A DNA stretch of 64,000 bases, from the NCBI GenBank assembly GCA_951394405.1, contig OX596339.1:496001-560000 (forward strand), read 5' to 3'. This DNA comes from Coprinellus micaceus (lineage: Eukaryota > Basidiomycota > Agaricomycetes > Agaricales > Psathyrellaceae). The notes under the pieces are model-generated. The model made no database searches and was not told the origin of the DNA. It was given only the letters and a program-made list of their open reading frames with translations. Positions 58,964-64,000 of the stretch are shown piece by piece (position 1 is the stretch's first letter; each line of letters begins with the position of its first letter). The translations under genes were made by a program, and so were the position numbers.

Positions 58964-60039
58964 ATGTCGCAGCAAAACATCGATGTATACGCGCCATTGC
59001 CATTCAGATCGAAGCAGGTACTACTTCATACTACCCCTTGTTCGAACATATTCTAAAATCTCACAGGATGCCCAGAAAACCACGATTTCCCTGTCATCAG
59101 CCGCGCCGTTTGCGCCTTCCTTCGTTATCGCATCCTTGACCCTGTCTTCCGACCCTACAGCGATGTACACAAGTCGAGTCAAGGGTAGGACCATGTTGCT
59201 CGAGAATCCAGCGAGAGACTCTCGCCTGAAGAAGGGGATGGAACGGAAAACCGAGTTGAAGAAGCAGGAGAAGGAGCGGAGGAAGCTTGGGATTGTGGGG
59301 AAGAGGAAGAGACAGGAACGGGGAATATGGAAGTTCGATTCAAAGATCATCAAGTACGTGAACGTATCGCACCTCTTCGAAGTGGGCTAAGGATTGGATA
59401 GGTACTCCCAGCTACTTCCATTGCACCACCTCTGGATGGGGTACATGTCGGAACTCCTAGGCCTCCCTACTCCTCCAGTGGGGCCTATTCGACCCGAGAC
59501 CATTGGTTCGAATACACCCTCGTCATCTTCCATGCACCCGAAACTTCTCAAGGCTGATTTCCATGGGGCGGTCCTGACCGTCAAGCAATCGAAGAACTCC
59601 TCCCTCGTCGGGCTTTCTGGAATCCTTATTCACGAAACTGAGAACGCGTTCAAGCTCGTTACTGAAAAGAACAAGGTTAAACGTGAGCCTTGTATACATC
59701 CCCGAAGTGCAGTGTTGACTCGTTGGCAGTGGTACCCAAGGAAAACTCGATCTTCACGTTCACTGTCCCCGCCTACTCGACTTTGCCTACCACCTTCCAG
59801 CCAGGCATGCCATACCCACTTCCAGGATCCCAGCAGGAAATTTCGGCATCCCCTTTCACCCCTTCGTCAACGCAAACAGCTCTGGATGTCCCACACCTGA
59901 TGTTCGAACTCTACGGAAATCAGTTCCGCTTCCGTTCCTCAGAGAGGGCGGGGAGGAAGTTTAAGCACAAGGAGACCATCGAGCTTTGGTTAGTTTCTAC
60001 CATGTCAATATCACACACACGGACTGACTTGAGTTCAGA
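58964..60039 (+). CDS. POP4: RNase P / RNase MRP protein subunit Pop4 (Rpp29)
   Basis: Exons 58964-59017, 59067-59353, 59402-59682, 59730-59988 and the single base 60039 give 293 aa. Rpp29 binds the catalytic RNA of RNase P (tRNA 5' processing) and RNase MRP (rRNA processing) in the nucleus. N-terminal half: basic, KK/RR-rich linker (KKGMERKTELKKQEKERRKL). Central LLPLHHLWMGYMSELLG leads into the Sm-like core: LLKADFHGAVLTVKQSKN, LVGLSGILIHETENAFKLVT, VPKENSIFTFTVP and the final YGNQFRFRSSERAGRKFKHK-ETIEL. Splicing of the fourth intron (59989-60038, donor GTTAGT, CTGAC branch, acceptor TTCAG) turns TG|A into the stop directly after the conserved C-terminal TIEL; without splicing the frame runs on to 60058. 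The start MSQQNIDVYAPL is the first ATG. Confidence 0.93.
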
Positions 60040-60058
60040 TTGCAAATGCTCGCATTAG

Positions 60059-61156
60059 AATCGCACGACGCAGACTATGTTCGTGGAAACCTGGGGCGAC
60101 GCACCACTCCGGCGCAACTCCGACCCACAAGGGAGGTGCTGCAAATGACGGCCACACCAACTGGGGCCCCAGCGCACGGTCCTCCTTCGCGCCCCACGAG
60201 GTCGCCCCAGTGCTTGACAGTGCCCCGAAGATGGCCGGCGCGCCCTGAGAACCCGCCCCTGGACATACGTTGTCACTCGCCCACAGTTCTCTGCGGGGGA
60301 CAAAAGCCTCGCTGGGTTCGGGTGATCACGGGGGATACCACACTTGGGGTAGTAACGATTAAAAGAATAGTCGTCCGACCAGGGGAGGCTTCCGGGAGGC
60401 GACGTCTTGTGGTCGTTGGACTAAGGGAAGATGCTCGAAGCCCCCGGGTTAGCACCGAGCGATGTACTACATCTTCTCGGCCCTTTCTTCGTGAACGCGT
60501 GAACGGTTAGGAACCGCGGGTTGGGTCGCGTTAATGGGGCACAAGCTTGGACTAACGCAAGCCTGAGCTTGTGCTGTCACGTTCCTTTGCTCCGAGTAAT
60601 AAGTTTCAAGTAAATGTTAATGCATTGGGACCCAGAGCTCACCGCCGCAAGCACGGCGGAGGGCCAAAGGCCTCCACAAGAAGAGTACATACTTCGAACC
60701 GGGCCCCTCCGGGCGGATCGGCCTCAAAACGATGGGGATGGGTGTTTTCCACATTCAAACTCTTGCTTCTGTTCCTCTTCCTCCATGTACCCTCCGCTCG
60801 TCTCACGTGTCCAAGCCGCAGTTTCATAGAAACCCTCGAGACAGCCATACTTCTGGCGTTATGGCTTGCGGTGGCGTTTTCATGTAACGAATACCGCTGC
60901 ATCGCCTCACGCAACTTCATGGAGACCTTCGGGGACTGGAGGTGGACGGGTTCCGTCACAAAGTTTTGAACAGAGTATGAACACCCACGGTCATAACCGT
61001 CGACATATACTTGCGTCTTTGAATAGAGTCTTTCGAGATCGAGACAAGGTATGCCAGGGAATGACGGTGGACTGGCCCTGTCTCGGGGTTGCTGTGGATC
61101 GGCTTTCCATATAACATCCTCCGAGCAACAACAGCCGCCCGCACTCTTCTCAAAAC
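60059..61156. other. Intergenic POP4 to P450
   Basis: No gene supported. An imperfect inverted repeat (ACAAGCTTGGAC to AAGCCTGAGCTTGT) lies at 60540-60573. The last 100 bp are P450 promoter. Confidence 0.4.
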
Positions 61157-63298
61157 ATGGATGTTATCTCTCCTGTTAATCCTACCTGGCTGCGGGATGC
61201 CGCTGTCCTCCTTGGTGGGCTCTCCCTCTCGTACTACGTCCGACAGCGGGCGTCTAAAAAACAGTTGCCTTTGCCCCCGAGTCCGAAAGGCTGGCCAATC
61301 CTTGGCAATGCTTTTGATATGCCGTTGGAGAATATGGCGCAGGGCTATGCGAAATGGGGGAGGGAACTTAGTGAGTGTAGCATTTGGACAGGGGGGGGGG
61401 ACATTGGTACTAATATATTGGGTTTTAGATTCTGACATTGTCTGCGCGACAGCACTAGGCAAGGTCGTCGTCGTCCTGAATTCGATCGACAGGGCCCTGG
61501 ACCTTTTGGACAAGCGTTCGACGAAATACTCAAGCAGGTAATTCTGACATTTGTGCCCCATGTAGCCCAGGAGACTAAGAACCTCTTTGTACAGGTTCCA
61601 ATCAACCATGGCGGGCGAAATGCATGTGTCGATTCCCCCGCGAAGGTGGTCGAGTGAGACTGACGTTACGATAGGCTAGGCTTCGACTATCCTTTCGCCT
61701 TGTTACCTTACGATGATCGATGGAAAGAACGACGTAGAATGTTCGTCCAACACTTTCGGCCCGGGGATACCTCCATTATCTATCCACAAGCTCGGGAGTT
61801 CGTCCAGCGCTTCCTCCTCCAGTTAAAAGAAACGCCCGAAGAATTCTTCGATGTCACTAAGGGGTCCAGTGTTTACAGTACCTCTTCTTGGCCACCCCAA
61901 CTGACTCTCGACTGGGCCTTTCTCTATTCACAGGGCTATGGGGGCGTTCATCATGTCATTAGCCTACGGCTTTCCCATCAAGCCTCGCGGGGACCCTCAT
62001 CTCCATTTCGCCGAGGCCACGGTCAAGATGGTTTCAGAGATAATAACCCCTGGAGCCAACTTCATTGACGTACTTCCCATACTCAAGCATTTACCCACTT
62101 GGGTTCCGGGTGCGTCGAACAACCGCAGAGCAAAGGAGCTCTCATACATGTCGGAGCAATGCCGTTCGGCGCCCTTCAACGAGGCCCTCTCGAAATTCGT
62201 ACGCCACCACGTTACGCAGGGGTTCCGACTGTAGCACTGACCCATTTCGCAGGGCACGGATGAGGCGCGACCGTCTTTCGTCTCCGTCGCTCTCGGTGCT
62301 CTTGATGCTGAGATCCATGACGAGGCTGTGGCATATGAGAAGCAGGTCATCAAAGATACAGCAGCGATGTGCTATATGGCTGGGACGGATACGATCGTGG
62401 GGTCCATCCTGAACTGGGTATGGGCAATGCTCAAGAATCCTGAAGTTCAAGCAAGGGTACACGCTGAATTAGACAAAGTGTTGAGGGGTCGAATGCCGGA
62501 TTTTGAGGACCAGCAGCAGCTGCCATACTTGATGGCGACTCTCATGGAGTCAACTCGGTGAGTAAGGTACAAAATCGAAGTCGAGCCAGTTGACCGAAGG
62601 CCATACCCAGCTTGGCACCTATTACACCAATAGGTTGGTCAATGCACCTTTCAAGCTCTATATTTACTAACCTTCGGTTCGTCTAGGCGTGCCTCACATG
62701 AACACGGAGGATGACGTCTATGGTGAATACTTCATACCGAAGGACTCGATCGTCATATCGAATTTGTGGTAGGTGATCCATGCGGCGCAGCCCCTTGAGC
62801 GTACTTGAGGAAGTTGACCTCGCTCCCCCAGGGCCATCCTTCGCAACGAATCAGACTATATTGGCGGTGGAACATATGACCCATCCAGGTTCTTGACCAT
62901 CGATGGAAACATTGACCAGGGAGTTCGTGATCCTTTCACCGTAGCGTTTGGGTTCGGGCGCAGGCAAACATCCCACTCCCCACTTGACTGCATACGCTGT
63001 CTGACCAGTATTTCTAGGGCCTGCCCGGGCGCCCACATCGGCCGCTCAATGTTTTGGCTCGCAGCTGCTTCCCTCGCTACCTTGTTCAAGTGGGCTGAAC
63101 CGCTGAGTGAAGATGGCGAACCAATTGACCAGCCCATGGACTACGAGACCGGAATGAGTTAGTGGGTGTCATTCAGTTGGATGTGTAGCTTCGATGTACT
63201 GACAATGATCCCTGGGCAGTCAACCAAAGCCATTTAAATGCGACTTCAAAGTGCGGTCGGCTGAGGCGCAGGCGTTACTTGCCAACCTGGAGGGCTAG
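61157..63298 (+). CDS. Cytochrome P450 monooxygenase, ER-anchored
   Basis: Exons 61157-61370, 61429-61537, 61595-61627, 61675-61863, 61934-62198, 62253-62557, 62611-62633, 62687-62768, 62832-62963, 63018-63157 and 63220-63298; about 523 aa. N-terminal anchor WLRDAAVLLGGLSLSYYV then the LPLPPSPKGWPILGN hinge. WKERRRMF is the C-helix, AGTDT (aa 313-317) the I-helix oxygen-binding site, ESTR (369-372) the ExxR, and FGFGRRACPGAHIG the haem loop with Cys453. A 23-nt exon restores the RLAPITPIGVPH strand. The haem-loop intron (62964-63017) has a GC donor. The last junction is off by one: splicing at 63158 gives a foreign tail, while the expected QPKPFKCDFKVRS tail to TAG 63298 needs one more base, so a slip or error is likely. 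Resembles agaric P450s related to O-methylsterigmatocystin oxidoreductases; substrate unknown. The exon 3, 4 and 5 ends are the least certain. Confidence 0.88.
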
Positions 63299-64000
63299 GC
63301 TGGCAGGGCAGACCCGGCACCCAGCCAAGTCAAAGTCGTGCACCTCGTATGCCCTTGTTCGTTACAAGGAAGATCTATGATGGGTGGGGTGGGCATATTA
63401 CAGAGTACGAGGAAAAGTACGTGCACGAAGGATCACCCCTTGCAATCCAGTTCCCAAACCCCTTGCTCTGATTGGTTCACCACCCGTGGGAACATTGATG
63501 GCTAAAATCGCTCAATTAATCATACAAAAGCTTCGGAAGGTACGACGAGGAGAACTGGCGAGTCGTCGAGTCCCGGGGTTGGTCGTACCCAAACTGAGTC
63601 GGGGACGGAAAGCTACACACGGGCTCCACACCCAAACAGAGTATAGTCGAAACTTTCGGCTGCTCAGGGAGTGGGCGCTTGGCTGAGTGTTGCATGATGG
63701 CATTAGCGCTCAAGCCTCGAGCCTTTTCCGAAGAAGGTGAACAAGCCCAACTTCACATTGTGGTCTAGGCTCAAACTTCAGTGAATCTCGCACCTCGACA
63801 GCAATAAATCACATTTCAGATTCACTGGATGTCGTGAACATCGTCTGGTATGATATCGACCTTCTCTGTCTCTTCACTTGTTCAGAGGTCGCATTAGAAG
63901 CGACGGGCAAGCAACGTCACTCAGAGGACGCGAGATCCAATTCTATCGCATTAATCTAAACTTCGACTAGCCCATGGCCATGACTCGAGTCTCGTGTCGA
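63299..64000. other. Right edge, no gene supported
   Basis: P450 3' flank and anonymous sequence; a reverse-orientation CCAAGCGCCCAC element lies at about 63672-63683. Nothing else seen. Confidence 0.5.

Noticed and set aside
61381..61430. G10 run in P450 intron 1 as a frameshift site
   Set aside because: It lies wholly inside the first intron, so length errors there do not touch the protein.
1..64000. CRISPR arrays, bacterial operons, integrated viruses, reverse transcriptase or transposase genes
   Set aside because: No direct-repeat arrays, viral or transposon catalytic motifs were seen on either strand.

Overview
The window is nuclear DNA of a filamentous basidiomycete, most likely an Agaricomycete. 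Genes are intron-dense, with nearly all introns 46-74 nt and GT-AG. The recognisable gene set fits this: a MUB1/samB MYND-finger protein, a fungal TEA/ATTS factor, GH79 and GH16 wall-active enzymes, an F-box relic, a P450 and an MFS drug transporter. All exon models were spliced by eye and each intact model gives a reading frame divisible by three. No virus, CRISPR array or intact transposon was seen.

Region 1 (1-24 kb) is gene-poor housekeeping DNA. It holds MUB1/samB (minus strand), a TEA-domain transcription factor (minus), the mitochondrial co-chaperonin Hsp10 (plus), a 14-TM MFS exporter (plus), an unidentified small gene (minus), and a Ser-rich protein whose ATG is assembled by splicing (plus). 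Long stretches between them (4.4-9.2, 10.6-14.2, 14.7-16.6 and 20.7-22.5 kb) hold no gene I can support.

Region 2 (24-38 kb) holds two paralogous L-type amino-acid/methionine permeases on opposite strands that share five intron positions. Between them lie a tiny dsRNA-binding-like protein and a frameshifted F-box gene. A secreted, probably GPI-anchored GH79 enzyme follows.

Region 3 (39.5-56 kb) is the most unusual part: a one-strand array in which GH16 beta-glucanase genes alternate with an unidentified multi-span membrane protein family. Order: GH16 pseudogene, 7TM-1, GH16-A, 7TM-2, GH16 3' fragment, 7TM-3, 7TM-4, GH16-B. This looks like repeated duplication of a two-gene unit, with the membrane partner kept and the hydrolase partner repeatedly lost. 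The data suggest, but do not prove, a functional link between a secreted glucanase and a plasma-membrane protein.

Region 4 (56-64 kb) holds an intron-containing tRNA-Asn(GTT), an unidentified minus-strand gene, the RNase P/MRP subunit POP4 (stop codon formed by splicing), and a cytochrome P450 with a GC-AG intron in the haem-binding loop and an apparent one-base slip at its last junction.
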